A DNA stretch of 64,000 nt, taken from assembly GCF_030445035.2 (NCBI RefSeq), contig NC_080688.1:71271449-71335448 (forward strand), written 5' to 3'. Both the position numbers and the translations under genes were made by a program. Shown here piece by piece: positions 24,211 through 36,673 of the stretch; within the stretch, counting starts at the first letter, position 1; every line of letters starts with the position of its first letter. Origin of the DNA: Dasypus novemcinctus. Lineage: Eukaryota; Chordata; Mammalia; Cingulata; Dasypodidae. Under the pieces are notes generated by a model. It was given only the letters and a program-made list of their open reading frames with translations. It searched no databases and had not been told where the DNA came from.

Positions 24211-24639
24211 AAAGAATTTGTACCCTCGCAGCCTGCCAGACTCTGCTCTTTAACCATTATACTGCCTTTCTTGACATAAAATATTGAACAAATGTTATAT
24301 TAAGAAAATAGATTGCTTTCATTCATTTGAGTGTGCCCTGACTGAATATATATCTTTTAGGCAACTCATTCTGGCGCCAGACAGGAAGTTTAGTAGATAC
24401 AGATATTTAATATTCCTTTTACTATTTATCATGCTGGTTTCAATTTATTTAATTTTATTTCAAAATGGAATAAAGAAATATTCTAAGAGATGATAAAAAC
24501 CATTTTTGTCCTACAAGATTTAGGATTATGTTGATAATACTAGATTTTGAGGCCTAGATCCTAGGTCACACTGCATCTCATGCCCCATGTTCTAGGCCCA
24601 ATAGCCTATTTCTCTTACAAGAGGATGTATAGGTGGGCA
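24211..24639. other. unassigned sequence
   Basis: Nothing recognised; the 69-codon frame at 24284-24493 is AT-rich and hydrophobic by composition only. Confidence 0.5.
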
Positions 24640-24960
24640 GGACCCGTTTGTTCATCCCGTCAGTCAATTTACAAATATATCTTGCCATGTGGCAGTGGAC
24701 TAGCCACTATGCTGGCGAAGACAGATATCAAGATGAATCAAAGGCAATCTAGGTGGTGAAATGGCAGGTAATCTGCTGGCATACTGAAGCATGATACAAA
24801 CCTCAGCAGAAGGGTGTTCACAATGCTTTGGGATTATAGAGAATATCTCAATATATATGGGAGAGAGAGTGTGTCAGAAAGAAGACAGTGATGTGTGAGA
24901 TGAAGCTTGAAGGAGATTCTAGGTAGATAAGGAAATTTACTGACAGTCCTTGCCTGAGAA
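24640..24960 (-). mobile_element. probable L2 LINE tail, antisense
   Basis: CAATTTACAAATATATCTTGC and GGACTAGCCACTATGCTGGC resemble an inverted L2 3' end; later blocks are too diverged to be certain. Confidence 0.4.
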
Positions 24961-26459
24961 GCATGACGTTTTTAGCAGCTCATCCTAAAAAGAGGAGTGG
25001 TCCCAGCTGGGGAGAAACTTGAAGAAAGATTCCATTCATGTTCTTAGGTGGCAAGAATATCCTCTGGTTATGACTCAGATATGACATCAGACTCCTAATT
25101 GCCAAGTGGATGTGATAAGAACCAGGAAGTTGACTTGGATTTCTGGGTGTTACTACAGTTGCTAGGAGGAGGATCAGTTTTAAGGCCTGAGCTCTCTCTC
25201 TGGAATTAATAATTTTTAATGGTCTGTTTTGAAAGTATTTCTAGCCTACTAAAGAGAGTGATAAGGAAAGTAATTGAAGAGATCTTCAATGCACAGTTAA
25301 TACTTGACAAGTCACTGTTAAGTAGCATGACCATTTAATCAGGCTACATGTATTATTGGCTTCCTATTCTTGAGGGGTACATAGAAATCATGAATTCTCA
25401 TTGGGAAAAAGATTGATGCAAGAGTTTTTTTGACTCTGTTCCCTGGAGAGCGAGATAGGCCAGTTGGGGATAAGGAGTCTTCAGCCAAAAGATGCCATGG
25501 AGAATAACCCAGACACCTGCTAACTGGTCTTTTTTGTTCATGATAAGAAAGAAGGATTGGGAATTATCAAACGTAATAGATTGCTTGTAAAAGGGCTGCT
25601 TTTCTGATCAATGGATCAGCTTCCTTAAGCTGATCGGAACCTAAACTATACTCTTCTTACACCTCTGGTGTGTTACTTTTTTTTTCCCCACATTCTTCTT
25701 TCTGGAAACCCCTAATTCGACGGTGAGAAAGTTTGAATGAAGACTTGAGAGGTTTTATTCATTAATGCTGTTGATTTGAATGAACAAATGTCTTTGTATA
25801 CAACTGGATAATTCTTGGTATGAGGAAGCTGCTCTCTCCCACTTCTCTTAAGCTATCTTTTGGGATTAGCAGGTGCCTTGATCTCATTGTAGATTCTCAT
25901 TCTCATGATTTATTTTGAGATATGGAGGTAGACTAGACACTATGCTGGCCTTCATTTAAGTTCAGGGTTATAGATAGAGCTATTATTTAGAAAAGATATA
26001 CCAAATGGAGGTACACCTTTTTGTTCAATGTCTGTGTCTTACCAATTTTTTTGAATTACACCCCTCTTTCAGACCTTCCCAGGAAAGAAATTGGTTTGAA
26101 ACAGCTATTAGGTCTATTTGGAGGATCTAGAAAGATTTTTGGAAAATAACCTTATTTGTTTTGGTGCATGTGCTACCTATCTGTGATGATACTTCTCATT
26201 TTCTAGTTAACAGAGAAAAATATAGGTAAAAAGTTGTAGGTATCCTAAACAAATTAGCAGATGTGAACTGAGGGCCAAACAAGATCCATAATCTAAGCTA
26301 AATAAACTTCAAGTCTTTAGGAGAGATATCAAGCTCATAACCCTATGTTTGGTGCATAACTTCACAAGAAAAGGGAAATAATCACCCCAGGCTGCTGCCT
26401 GCAGCTGATACCCACACACATGAATCAGTCAGAAAGAAGGATCTTAAAATAGCACTTTT
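24961..26459. other. unassigned sequence
   Basis: 1.5 kb with no recognised gene or repeat. Confidence 0.5.
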
Positions 26460-26862
26460 TTTCCTAATGAGAATGTTATATCATTAGGTTAGAAAACTGA
26501 AAAATACAGAAAAATGCTTAGAAATCTGAAACCATCCAAAATCCCACCATCTGGAGATAACCAGTCTTTATATTTATTTTCAGTTTCTCTTTCTCTCTTT
26601 CTCTTTCTCTCACACACACCCTGAACATACTGCTTTGTAACCTCCTTTAAAAAAAAAAACAACTTTATTTCAACTTCAAAAAATAAAATGCCCTGCTTTT
26701 TGAATTAAAAGTATGACATAAAAGTTTTCCCTGCAAATACTTCATTTGTTGAATGAACACTGTACCACTTTTAATTATTGTGTAATCTTTTATTACAGTT
26801 ATAACAATTTTAAAATTCACCAACATTTGAGTTTAGATTACTTTCAATATATGATTAATATC

Positions 26863-27319
26863 TGTGGCAGTCGAAATATGTACTCCAATTCAAACATTTG
26901 CTATATCTTGATCCACATTCCTGAGGGAATGAACCCATTGTAGATGAGATCTCTTGAAGATATTATTTTGGTAAAAGTATGGCCCAAATGAATGCTTTTG
27001 GGCTTTAATCCAGACACTGGAGTCTTTTATGAGTAGAAAAAATTCAGACATAGTAGGAGAGAAAGTCACAGAGAAACCAGAAGCCAGAATTCAGTGTGAA
27101 TGAGGAAGAGAAAGGAGAGGATATTGCCCTATGACAGCAAAACCAAGGCATCAAAGAATTGCCAGCTAGCCAGAATGCTACTGTTTCTGTAAGGAAGCAA
27201 GCCTTCTAGCCAATGGCTTGATTTGCACTTCTGACCTCTGCAACTGTGAGCCAATAAATTCCATTGTTTAAGCCAACCTAGTGTATGGGATTTGTCATAG
27301 CAGCCGGGAAACTAAGACA
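26863..27319 (+). mobile_element. MaLR-like solo LTR
   Basis: A 457-bp LTR beginning TGTGGCAGTCGAAATATG and ending GGGAAACTAAGACA, with a polyadenylation signal AATAAA at 27253-27258 and TGTTTAAGCCA just after it, as in mammalian apparent LTR retrotransposons (ERVL-MaLR). Flanking 5-bp repeats ATATC (26858-26862) and ATACC (27320-27324) match at four of five bases, the TSD size of this class. No internal sequence, so it is a solo LTR. Confidence 0.82.
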
Positions 27320-27497
27320 ATACCCTTGTAAATGCATATTCTGCAAAACATGTCATTATTTCCCTAGGAAAAATTCCTAGACGTTGAATTGCTGCTGAGT
27401 CAAAAGGTACTCATATGTTTAAGGTTTTTTAAAAACACATTTTTAAAAAATTCCATGGCTGAAAAGTTGATTCCATTTATCTACTAGCAGTGCTTAA

Positions 27498-29608
27498 GAG
27501 TCAAGACTCTAAATTTTTTTGGTGCCTTTCATCACCATAAGATCTCTAATCTTTTGTGTATTTTGAGAATTTCTTCTGTATGTTCCCCCAATGTCTTTTT
27601 TTTTTTTTTTCACTTTATTTTCTGAGAAGCTTTAGGTTACAGAAAAGTCACATAGAAAATACAGGGGATTCCCATACTCTCCACTCCCTTCCCCCCACAT
27701 CCTCCCCTACCAATAACATCCTACATGAGTGTGGTTCATTTGTAATAATTGATGAACAAATATTGGAGCATTGCTACTAACCATGGTCAGTGGTTTACAT
27801 TATGGTTTACCTTTTGCATTATATACATTTATAGGTTCTGATAAAATGTATAATGTTCTATATTGTCATTGCAAGATTATGTGGAACAACTCCAATGCCC
27901 CAAAGTTGCCCCATGTTTTGTTTTGTTTTAATTTTATTATTGTTATTATTATTTTTTGGTTGACTTTGTTTTGGGGGAGGGTTTGGGTTGCACAGGGGTT
28001 GCAGCTGTGATAGGGGAGGGTCACTGGTCTGAGATGTCAGTGGTGGGATGTGTGTGTGTATGTGGGTGCAGCTAGGGCATGCCTCTCTGGAGTGTTACTG
28101 TGTTCCTGTGGTAATAGGATGTTGCTTCAATAGGTAAAGACCCACAGAATAGCTGACAGAATATTGAATCCCTATCCTGGTGAGTCCTGCTACATTCTCT
28201 CATAAAGTGGTGAGAATTTCTGGAATACATGGGCAGTGCCTAGAAAAAGAGGGAAGACCAATGTGCCAGGTCCTTCATATTGATGATTGTGCTTATGAAT
28301 CTTATTCTTGTGAAATTGAAACCTGGCCTAGTAATATATATTGGCTAAGAGGTACCTCCTGAGGGGCTTCTTGTTGCTCAAATGTGACCTCTCTCTAAGG
28401 CAAACTCAGCATATAAATTCACTGCCTTCCCCCCAATGTGGGACATGGCTCCCAAGGATGAGCCCCCCTGGCACTGAGGGATTAATACCAAAAGCCAACT
28501 AATGATGCATTTGGAGAAAGACCTAGTCCAAAAAGGGGAAATATTAAATACAAGTTAGTTTTTATGGTTAAGAGAGTTCAACAAGAGTTGGGAGGTCATT
28601 CTAGAGGTTATGCTTATGCACATCTTAGGAGGATCTCACTGTCTGCCACAGTAAACAGTGCCTTAATAAGGGGTGCTCCTGGGGGCTCTCAAGTCATCTA
28701 GACACTTTAGGCAGGGCATAAAACCCCAGGAAATCAGCTCCCCATCAGTGAGCCTACCTTGGAATATATGATAGCCATCTCCCCCAATGTATCAGAGTTA
28801 GACTCTTTTATAATTTTCCTACACATGGTTCTTCTATTCCATTTATTTGAACCTACAATTAGCACTATACCCATTAAATATATGTCCCAAAGACTTAATT
28901 CTTCTGGCTGTTCATATGCCAGGTAGGCCCCGAATCTCTGCAGAGTTGCAACCCACACCTATTCTCCAGTTCATCAGACTCAACCTACAAAAGGATGAGG
29001 ATGTACAATGCCCAACCCAAGAAGCAGAGTTTCTTCAGCTGCAAGCAAGACAGTTCCACCCATCTGTCCCATGGAATCTAAGCCCATTCTCAATGAGAAG
29101 CAGAATTGGACATTACCATCCCCAAATCCTCAAGACAGAGGAATGAACAAACATAAGGGGGAACGCAACTATGGCCTAAAATAGACATTATATTTCTAAT
29201 AATGGAAGAACTTGAAATACTGATATAAAGTCAGGGGTTACCAGAGGTTCTGAGGAGGGGGAAACGGAGCAATAGGTTTAACATGGGGAATTTTTGAGAC
29301 ACTGGAATTGTTCTGCATGACATTACAATGATGAATACCAGCCATTAAACATCTTGTCAAGACCTATAAAATTGTGTGGTGCAAAGCCTAATGCAAACTA
29401 TAGATTATGGTTAGTAGCAATGCTTCAATATGTCTTCATCAATTGTAACAAATGCTACACTAATGAAAGATGTTGTTAATGGGAGAATGTGTAGGAGTGG
29501 GATGGGGTGAGGTATATGGGAATCCCTATATTTTTTGTGTAACATGTATGTAATATAAAGCTCCTTTAAAAATAAAGAAAAAACTGATTTAAAAAATGAG
29601 TCAAGACT
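27498..29608 (+). mobile_element. L1 3' UTR insertion with 11-bp TSD, containing an inverted L1 tail
   Basis: Flanked by GAGTCAAGACT at 27498-27508 and 29598-29608. The plus-strand part from about 27922 to 29597 is a xenarthran-type L1 3' UTR: GACCTCTCTCTAAGGCAAAC, TTCCCCCCAATGTGGGACAT, then GCAAGCAAGACAGTTCCACC, CCCATGGAATCTAAGCCC, and at the end GGTATATGGGAATCCCTATA before an A-rich tail. No ORF2 is included. The 5' start near 27509 has no match that I recognise. A minus-strand tail of the same family occupies 27598-27921. Confidence 0.82.
27598..27921 (-). mobile_element. inverted L1 3' tail nested in the L1 3' UTR insertion
   Basis: Opens with a T run (27598-27612), the complement of poly(A), then CAGGGGATTCCCATACTCTCC, TAATAATTGATGAACAAATA, TTGCTACTAACCATGGTCAG and GCCCCATGTT. 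Each block is the inverse of a block at 29280-29590. Because it has its own poly(A) it is an independent insertion. Confidence 0.82.
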
Positions 29609-29760
29609 AGGCATTATCATTTATTTTATTTGATATTTTGTCAGTTTGATATTTGGAAAGTGGACCTTGTTTTAACTTGCAATTCAAAAAATGTTTCTCT
29701 CAATTCTTAGTTGAAGAGATGAGTGTATTGGAATGGTCTATGAAAATTGAAGAGGTTTTA

Positions 29761-31399
29761 AATCACAATACAAGTTGCCTGTGCCTTTAAAGTGAGGCTC
29801 CTAATAGCCTTTCCCCACACCCTTCCTTATACCAAACTCTCCTCTTAGAACATTCTTTCCTTTTCCATGGCTCCACTTTTCACACAGTGATAGCCTTGTT
29901 TTCTGTCCAGCCCAACTCATGCCCTCTCCTTGAAGGATTTTCCATGTCCTTCTGCAATCTCTTCTGGGGATATGTTTCATGCTTATGGGAATTTTTGTGT
30001 ATTGCCTTCTAATATAGCTATTCCTGTATACATCTTGGAGAAGTTTTATCCCCAATTCTGCTTTGCAATTATTAGATGTTATATTTGAAGATAAAAGTAA
30101 TGAAATTCAAAGTTCTTGTCCTAGTATCTGGAACTCTAGGCCTGTAAAATGCTACCTGCTTATGAACCTGCTCATCTCTCTTCCATGCTCATTTCTAGAG
30201 TGCCTATCTCAGAAATTATTTCCTAATGTTTCTACACTTTGGGGGAGCTGTATTTGACATGCCATCTAACACCTGGACCCATGTTCCAAGGACAGTGTCC
30301 TCTGTCCAATTCTTGCCAAGGATTCCTATGGGTGTCTACGCAACCTCAAAGCTACTCCCTCATTTCAGATCCAAGCTCATCCGTGTTCAGGCTTTTCCTG
30401 CAGAAAGCAGAGCTCTGAGCAGCCCTTCAGAAATGGAACTGCAAACTGGAAAAATGTCTCTACATATATTGACCTTGTGAAGAGTCCCTTTTGTTTTCAA
30501 GCAGGGTATTCCTTAACAGCAAGTAGCTGATTTCCCTATAATAGGATCCATTTGCCATCCTGACTAAGTTTTGTTCAAAGGGTTATGCACTTAGGATGAC
30601 TTTAATTCACCATTGGATGTTGATGATAGAGGTGGACATTGTGGCAAGAAGTCTGGAGTAGGGGTCCTGTTTATTCCTATCTACTGAAAAAAGAAAGAAA
30701 AACAAATATACAATATTTTAGTGTTAACTTTTACTCTGAATGCTACAAAGGAGAGGAAATTTTGATCTTCAGGAAAAAATTATTGGGAACTAAAAATCTG
30801 AATATTCTATGACAATTTGTTGATAATTTTAAAAGTATGGCCATGTTACACATGGGATTTCTATTACTAAGAAAAAAATGTTCAACCAACTGTCACTGAG
30901 AATTCAAGTGGGGGAAAATATGTTTCTTTGAAAAAACTAGAGACCAGTATAGTTCTTCAAAGTAAATAATGAAGAAATAATTGGATCAATATTATTTTAT
31001 TGGGGCAAAATTTGTCCTGAAATGCAGAAAGATATAGATGTATTGAGAAAGCATCTAGGTTAAAGCCTGAGATTGTATAGCTTTTTAAAGTTCCCTAGAG
31101 GATACTGATGAACTTCATCCTTGGACTAAACCAATGCTCTCTACCATCTTTACTTCTGGCAAACATATAGTGATCTGTTGGCAAATGCACTAAAATAATA
31201 TCAGAGGGAGGGGGAAGAGAGAGAGACTGATTTATGCCCTCAAAATAGTATGCTTTACAAATACATTTCAAATCATTTCTTTTGGAAATGCCAAGTACAT
31301 CTGGGTATGTATTTGGGTGTGTGTAAAATATATGTTTGAACACTTTTAGTATGTTTTCTTTCACATAAGAACTCATTACATACCATGTTTTAAGATTTT
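29761..31399. other. unassigned sequence; possible L2 piece
   Basis: 29795-30060 is C/T-rich with TTCCATGGCTCCACTTTTC and CCAACTCATGCCCTCTCCTTG, weakly like plus-strand L2. Beyond it I see nothing recognisable. Confidence 0.4.
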
Positions 31400-32387
31400 A
31401 AAAGTTCTTTCATATATACTGACCTTACTAATCTTTATGAAAGTAAAGGTATTACAGAGTGAACATGTAGACTAAGAAAGATGAATGATTTGCCCCAAAT
31501 GTATTTGCTACTAAGAACAAAGATCTTCTACCTCTATGTCCAGCTTTTCTTCTCATTGATCTTGAACTATGCTGAGGAAGAAATAGAAATACTGGACTCT
31601 CTGCTACATGTAGTTGAGTTCTCGTGTTCAAATTTGTGGAAGGAAAAACATCAAAAGATAAAAGATAATGTTGAACTGTTTGAACTTCAAAATCACAGAG
31701 CTAAATAACTATTGTGTGATTGCTAAGTAAAAAGGATAAATCCAGCATTATTATTACTGGTCAGCATAAATCCACTCTTCCTGGGCAATGCATGTAATTT
31801 GGACAGTGTTTTAAGTCCTGACGTGTTTCTCTTTCTTATCACTATCTGCCACATAGTAAACTATTTATTTTAGATAAGAGTAGTGAAATGTATTTTTTGA
31901 GGTGATCTTAAGAGGTTGATTTTGTGTTGATGGAATAGATTTATTTTTGCTCAGTATGAAGCAAGTGTTTGATGTGGATTCTGAGTAAAAGACCCACAGT
32001 TCACTGATACATACCCATCCCTAATCACCAGAATCCAGAAGCCCAAGTTTGTTCTTCTGGTGGTCTAAATTAATCCAACTTCCAGCGGAATAATTAAACT
32101 AGTCAGAAGAAATTTAGGCTCTGGGAGAATCTTACTCAATTGGCACAAAGCATGAGCCATATTTTATTATATAAAAAATGTTGCAAGGATTTTGCCTTAA
32201 TAAATTTGACCTTATCTTACACAGAATAGAGAAGCTTATAGGTGTAGACATCTTTCAATTAATGTTTTGATGGAGTTCAAACCCTTTTGGTTTTCATAGG
32301 CATTCAGGTTTACAATACAGACCGAGGGGGCGGACATATATCAGACCTGAGTGCAAATCCAAGCTCCCTCACCTACCTGTTGCCCCG
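31400..32387. other. unassigned sequence; possible MIR piece
   Basis: 31420-31560 could be an antisense MIR (TAATCTTTATGAAAGTAAAG then GATTTGCCCCAAATG), but it is too diverged to call with confidence. The 75-codon frame at 31481-31708 has no known motif. Confidence 0.35.
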
Positions 32388-32397
32388 GTTTATTTTA

Positions 32398-32814
32398 TTT
32401 TTTTATTTTTTTTAAGATTTATTTATTTATGTAAGCCCCCCCACCCCCAGTTGTCTGTTCTCTGTGTCTATTTGCTGCGTGCTCTTTTTTGTCCAATTCT
32501 GTTGTCAGCGGCATGGGAATCTGTGTTTCTTCTTGTTGCATCATCTTGTTGTGTCAGCTCTCCGTGTGGGCAGTGCCATTTCTGGGCAGGCTGCACTTTC
32601 TTTCACACTGGGTGGCTCTCCTTACAGGGTGCGCTCCTTGGGCATGGGGCTCCCCTGTGTGGGCGACACCCCCACATGGCATGGCACTCCTTGCATGCAT
32701 CAGCACTGCACATGGGCCAACTCTACATGGGTCAAGGAGGCCTGGGGTTTGAACTGTGGACCTCCCATGTGGTAGACGGACGCCCTAACCACTGGGCCAA
32801 GTCCACTTCCCCCA
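32398..32814 (-). mobile_element. DAS-SINE, long type, antisense
   Basis: T-rich left end, AAGATTTATTTATTTATG, TGTCTGTTCTCTGTGTCTAT, TCATCTTGTTGTGTCAGCTC and the inverted head GACCTCCCATGTGGTAGACG / GGGCCAAGTCCACTTCCCC. TSD GTTTATTTTA at 32388-32397 and 32815-32824. Frames of about 100-124 codons here are within the SINE. Confidence 0.95.
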
Positions 32815-32824
32815 GTTTATTTTA

Positions 32825-34304
32825 AATAGGCTTTATTTTGTTACCTGAAAGTTTAATGCTGAATGCATAGTAGTTATTATTAAATTTGGACCTCAATTCA
32901 CTTTTTCTACATGTGCATTTCCAAAATGGTTTTACTTCAAGTGACTCATACAAAATTTTCTAAGATAAACCCATCTTTAGCTAAGAAGCCTGGTTTGGAT
33001 TTGACTAAGGAGATTATACATCCTAATAGCAAAGAGCCATAGTATAGAGATTTAATATTCAACCATAAGTAAAATAAAATTCATTTCATCTTGAGCAGCC
33101 CCATTCTCAGATCTTCATATAGCTGAGAAACGCATTGTCTACTTCAAATTCTCTGGCAACGAACATGCCACCAAGCCAGACGGTGACAGGGTTTCTATGT
33201 TTGGTTTTGGTGTCGCCTGTCCCCGACCCTCTTCTCTATTTAGCAGCACCCCCTCCACACAATCTTCAAATCCTTTGGCACCTCATGTTGCTTCTGAATT
33301 GCCTCCATTTTTACTTAGGAAGGGGTACTCCATCCTGTAGATCTTTCTCTCTCCCTGCCTGATGAATAAAATGTGCCTGCTCAATGTGTCACTTTCTCTT
33401 CAAACTTCCTTATAAACTAATTCAAATTAATTAATATATTAATGGCTGTTAATATCTATGGGTCGCTCCTTCCAGGTGACATGGTTAAAACTAACAAATA
33501 CCTTTTAATATATAGAAGTTTGTTTTAGTCTTTGATATAGATTTGTAAATAAAAACCTGGGTAAGACCCAAACCATTTTGCCATGGATGCGAATTGAGAT
33601 TTGAGAATGGTAGTTAGTAGTGATGGCCACAGTGACTAATTCAGGCTGAGGAATATGGGAGGGTTGTTAAAGTCTGAATGAGAGTTCTTGACATTTCACT
33701 CTGTATCTCTGTATATGTGTGTGTGTGTCTGCATGTATGAGTTCATTTCAATTCATTTCCTTTCCCACACCTTGCCTCCTGAATAATTTGATTTTCCAAA
33801 ATATGCGTGGATATCCAAGCCAACATTAGTTATTAAATTGTGAAATTAGAGTTTCCTGCTTGAGTATTTTATATTCTCTGAATTAAGACTTTCTCAGTGG
33901 TTGACCTTATCCTATTTAAAGTTATAATGCTGTACTACATCCACAAAGTCATCAGCGTTCTCCTAAGGATTAATGTATTTCTTATGAGATTCATGTCATA
34001 AAAATGTAAGTGCTGAAGGGCAAGCCTTTGGAGGGCTCTGCGGAAAACTCAGAATGATCATTAGGGGAATTCAATGAGCTGACTTCTCCCAGAAATTCAC
34101 AGCAGTTCTCACTTCTGTGCCTAAACACACTTTGGGATTCACAGTGCAGTATGTCACAAGTAATTTCTTGTTAATAAAATATGAAAGCTTCCAAATGAAT
34201 TGCCTTTTAAAATAAATTGAAGTGGATCAAAGGCTCTCTCTAAAATAATGTTCTTTAAAGTGGGAGAGGAAAGGAGAAGTCATTACAGGTATTTTGTATA
34301 TGGC
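32825..34304. other. unassigned sequence
   Basis: No recognised gene; a short TG microsatellite lies at about 33717-33729. 33130-33370 is somewhat C-rich, with no motif. Confidence 0.5.
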
Positions 34305-34470
34305 TTAAAACAGTTGTCCCCAAAGTTGCGTGCCTATGCATTCCCTGGGGAGACGGGTAAATGCAGATTCCTGGGCTCCACTGCAGGGAATCTGATTTTT
34401 AGGTTGGGGTTGGAAACAAAGCTGCATCTTTAACAAGCAGCCCAGGGGATTCTGAGACAGATGAATAGAG
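34305..34470 (+). mobile_element. MER5A-type hAT DNA transposon
   Basis: Consensus blocks in order: CAGTTGTCCCCAAAGTTGCG, GTAAATGCAGATTCCTGGGC, TCCACTGCAGGGAATCTGAT, TTAACAAGCAGCCCAGGGGATTCTG in parts. A non-autonomous element of the Charlie group. Confidence 0.8.
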
Positions 34471-35539
34471 ATCGCATTTTCACAAAGAATGACTCAACTT
34501 CGCAAAAGCCAACCAGTTTCGAACACATCTCATGACTTTTCCCAGCCTGAATACCCTGCCCTGGCTGCCCGGCTAAGCCTTGCTGGAGGATGTGGTCAGC
34601 CACAGGAGTGCCCTGTGAACCCTACTCCTTACGGCGGGTGCCGATGCTGCCGATTCCTGACGGGAGTGACGCCCTCCTCACCTGTACTCCCGGGATTGTA
34701 GAGGACTTCTCTCAGTTACATTTCACTTCCACCTAAAAATAACAGCAAAGAAACTGAAAAACTTTTTTTTTTTTAATTTCTAGAAAGAACATATAATTTT
34801 ATATGGAAAAAGCTACTAAATGGTTGGGATGGGAGTCCAAAGAAATTATGAATGACTTATCTGAATGTGAGGAGAGATTTTATGGAAGGAAGAAAGGAAC
34901 AAAATTTTTCGAAACATTCATAGCACTCCACAGCAATGTTGCCAATATTATTACAATATTAGCTATATTTTTACTACCAATTAATACATCTCACCAGTTG
35001 GACCCTGCTTTGCACTTTTAAAAATACCTACTGTTTTAGAATGCCTACTGACAAGCTTTTAAACATACTTATTGTTCTTGAATCCCTAATCATTGATGTT
35101 TGAGATTTTGTACCAATGCATTCAAAACAGCATTGTGCTTGAGCTGAAAAGATAAATGACTCATACTACATTTATATACAACTGTGGTTTCATCTGTACT
35201 AGCCATTCTTTCTAGTACATCTTAGTCCATTCATGCATGAAAGGGAAACTATTTCCTTGAATTTTCCTCAATGAAGCTGATGAGCCCTTTCAGGACCTTA
35301 TAATGATTCAACTCCAGAGTCTTATATAACTAACATTCTATTTGTAGTCAGATATGTGATGATAGGAACTATCTTTTAAAGCTTTGGGGTCTCAAATTTT
35401 TTAAATTGTTTGAGTAGAGAAGTAAAAGATAACATTATGCATTTTATTTGAATTTTTAATGTTTAAAGCTTTCAAATGGCACTGAACCATCATGTCTGAA
35501 TTGGACCTTTCTTCCTTTCCTGGGTTCTTTTTGTTATCA
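34471..35539. other. unassigned sequence with a CpG-bearing GC-rich patch
   Basis: 34550-34700 is GC-rich with about eight CpGs between 34569 and 34692, including TTACGGCGGGTGCCGATG. The overlapping 70-codon frame (34489-34701) has several Cys and Pro residues but no domain I know. The rest is ordinary. Confidence 0.5.
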
Positions 35540-36257
35540 CTACTAGAGCACCTATTCATGATCGGATAACCTGGTTAACACTGAAGAAACAAAGATGAGT
35601 AAAGCCCAGTCCTTGACAACTCTCATGAGTTAATAGTTGAGTTGCAGAAAGAGGCAGGACACAGTGAATGCAATAGAAGGGAAATAAGGATTATGGGAAA
35701 AATATGTTCTGCAGACCCTGGAGAAATTGTTTCACAATTCAACAATGTTTCATTGCATACAAGACTCTATCTAGCTGCTGACTACACAGAGTACAGTCAC
35801 TAAATTTGAGAAACTTACAGAGAAGGATGGTGACAGAGTATAATACGATGTTGTAAGTGTAAACTAAGAAGCACCTGGGAGGTACAGTTTCTTTAAGAGA
35901 ATATAATGGAAATGAGACTTTGGGAAGGAGTTAGACAAACAAAAACCAGAGAACCCAAAATCATAGGTTACCATGGCAGGTTGGAGGAGAAGTTCAAACT
36001 ATTTATTTCCAGAGAAGTGAGTCTTACAGACTGAGGGGAGTTATGATTAGAGAGGAAGAGAGATTTCAGCCCACAGAAGAGCCCACTGGTCCCACGGAAG
36101 AGCTAGGACCTTATCCTGTCCTGGGGACATACTGAAAGACAAGAAGGCAGTCACGTCGTCAACCTTAACTTTTACACTCTGGATGCTGTATGGCACAAGG
36201 ATTTGAGGAACACACTACTAGAAGCTCGGGGATTTGAGGCAGTGGTGTCTCTGAGAG
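35540..36257 (-). mobile_element. L2 LINE, antisense, part interrupted by the provirus
   Basis: Inverted L2: GCACCTATTCATGATCGG, AGTCCTTGACAACTCTCATG near the terminus, then GGAAATGAGACTTTGGGAAGG and AGAGCTAGGACCTTATCCTG further into the element. It stops at the AGAG preceding the provirus and resumes after it. Confidence 0.7.
36254..36257. repeat. left 4-bp TSD of the class I provirus
   Basis: AGAG, repeated at 43674-43677. Four bases is the usual duplication size for gammaretrovirus-like (class I) elements. A match this short alone is weak, but it agrees with the LTR ends and the L2 continuity. Confidence 0.65.
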
Positions 36258-36662
36258 CATTCTGGAAGTAGAGAGATTCAATGGTCTTGTATGGAAGGCC
36301 AGGACCCAATTTTCCTTGAGAAGGAAAATTTATTAATGACCGGCCAGGCTTGGGGACTCCTGTTCAAAAACCTGAGCCCCAAGTAAGATCTTTGTGTTCC
36401 TTTTATATGGAGGATGTAGGAGTGGGGAGTCAAACGGTGCTTATATGCAAAAGGACTTTTTGTTAGTTTCTTAGAGTTTCAAGTGTTTTATATGAGTATC
36501 AGATAGGTCTTGAATTAAACATACCCCCACATTCCAGGTAAGCTTGAATTAACACATACCTTCCACATTCCAGGTAAGATTGAATTAACAGATTTAGCTT
36601 ACACATACAGACCAGGTTATTTATGAAGAAACACACAGCCCCCCTCCCCACAGCCTATATCA
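36258..36662 (-). repeat. 3' LTR of the class I provirus
   Basis: 405 bp. On the minus strand it starts TGATATAGGCTGTGGGGAGG and ends CTACTTCCAGAATG, which has decayed from the CCACAACA-type end seen in the copy at 45585. Internal landmarks shared with the other LTR include CTAAATCTGTTAATTC, TATATGAAAAGG-type TATA region and TTAATAAATTTTCC with a polyadenylation signal. Confidence 0.9.
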
Positions 36663-36673
36663 TTCCCCCCTTT
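36663..36673 (-). other. polypurine tract of the class I provirus
   Basis: Minus strand AAAGGGGGGAA directly before the TGATAT start of the 3' LTR: the classical plus-strand primer position. Confidence 0.88.

Larger units (their letters stand above)
26460..29760 (-). mobile_element. old L1ME 3' UTR, antisense, in three pieces
   Basis: One ancient L1 3' UTR interrupted twice. Piece 1, 26460-26862: GGAGATAACCAGTCTTTATA, a CT/CA-rich run, CATACTGCTTTGTAACCTCC. Piece 2, 27320-27508: CATTATTTCCCTAGGAAAAA, TTCCTAGACGTTGAATTGCT. Piece 3, 29598-29760: GGCATTATCATTTATTT, GTCAGTTTGATATTTGG. The pieces abut perfectly in consensus order once the LTR (26863-27319) and the L1 insertion (27509-29597) are taken out. 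Confidence 0.8.

Noticed and set aside
27498..29608. Twin-primed (5'-inverted) single L1 insertion
   Set aside because: In twin priming the inverted part comes from upstream of the sense part and lacks poly(A). Here the inverted part repeats the 3' end and carries its own poly(A).
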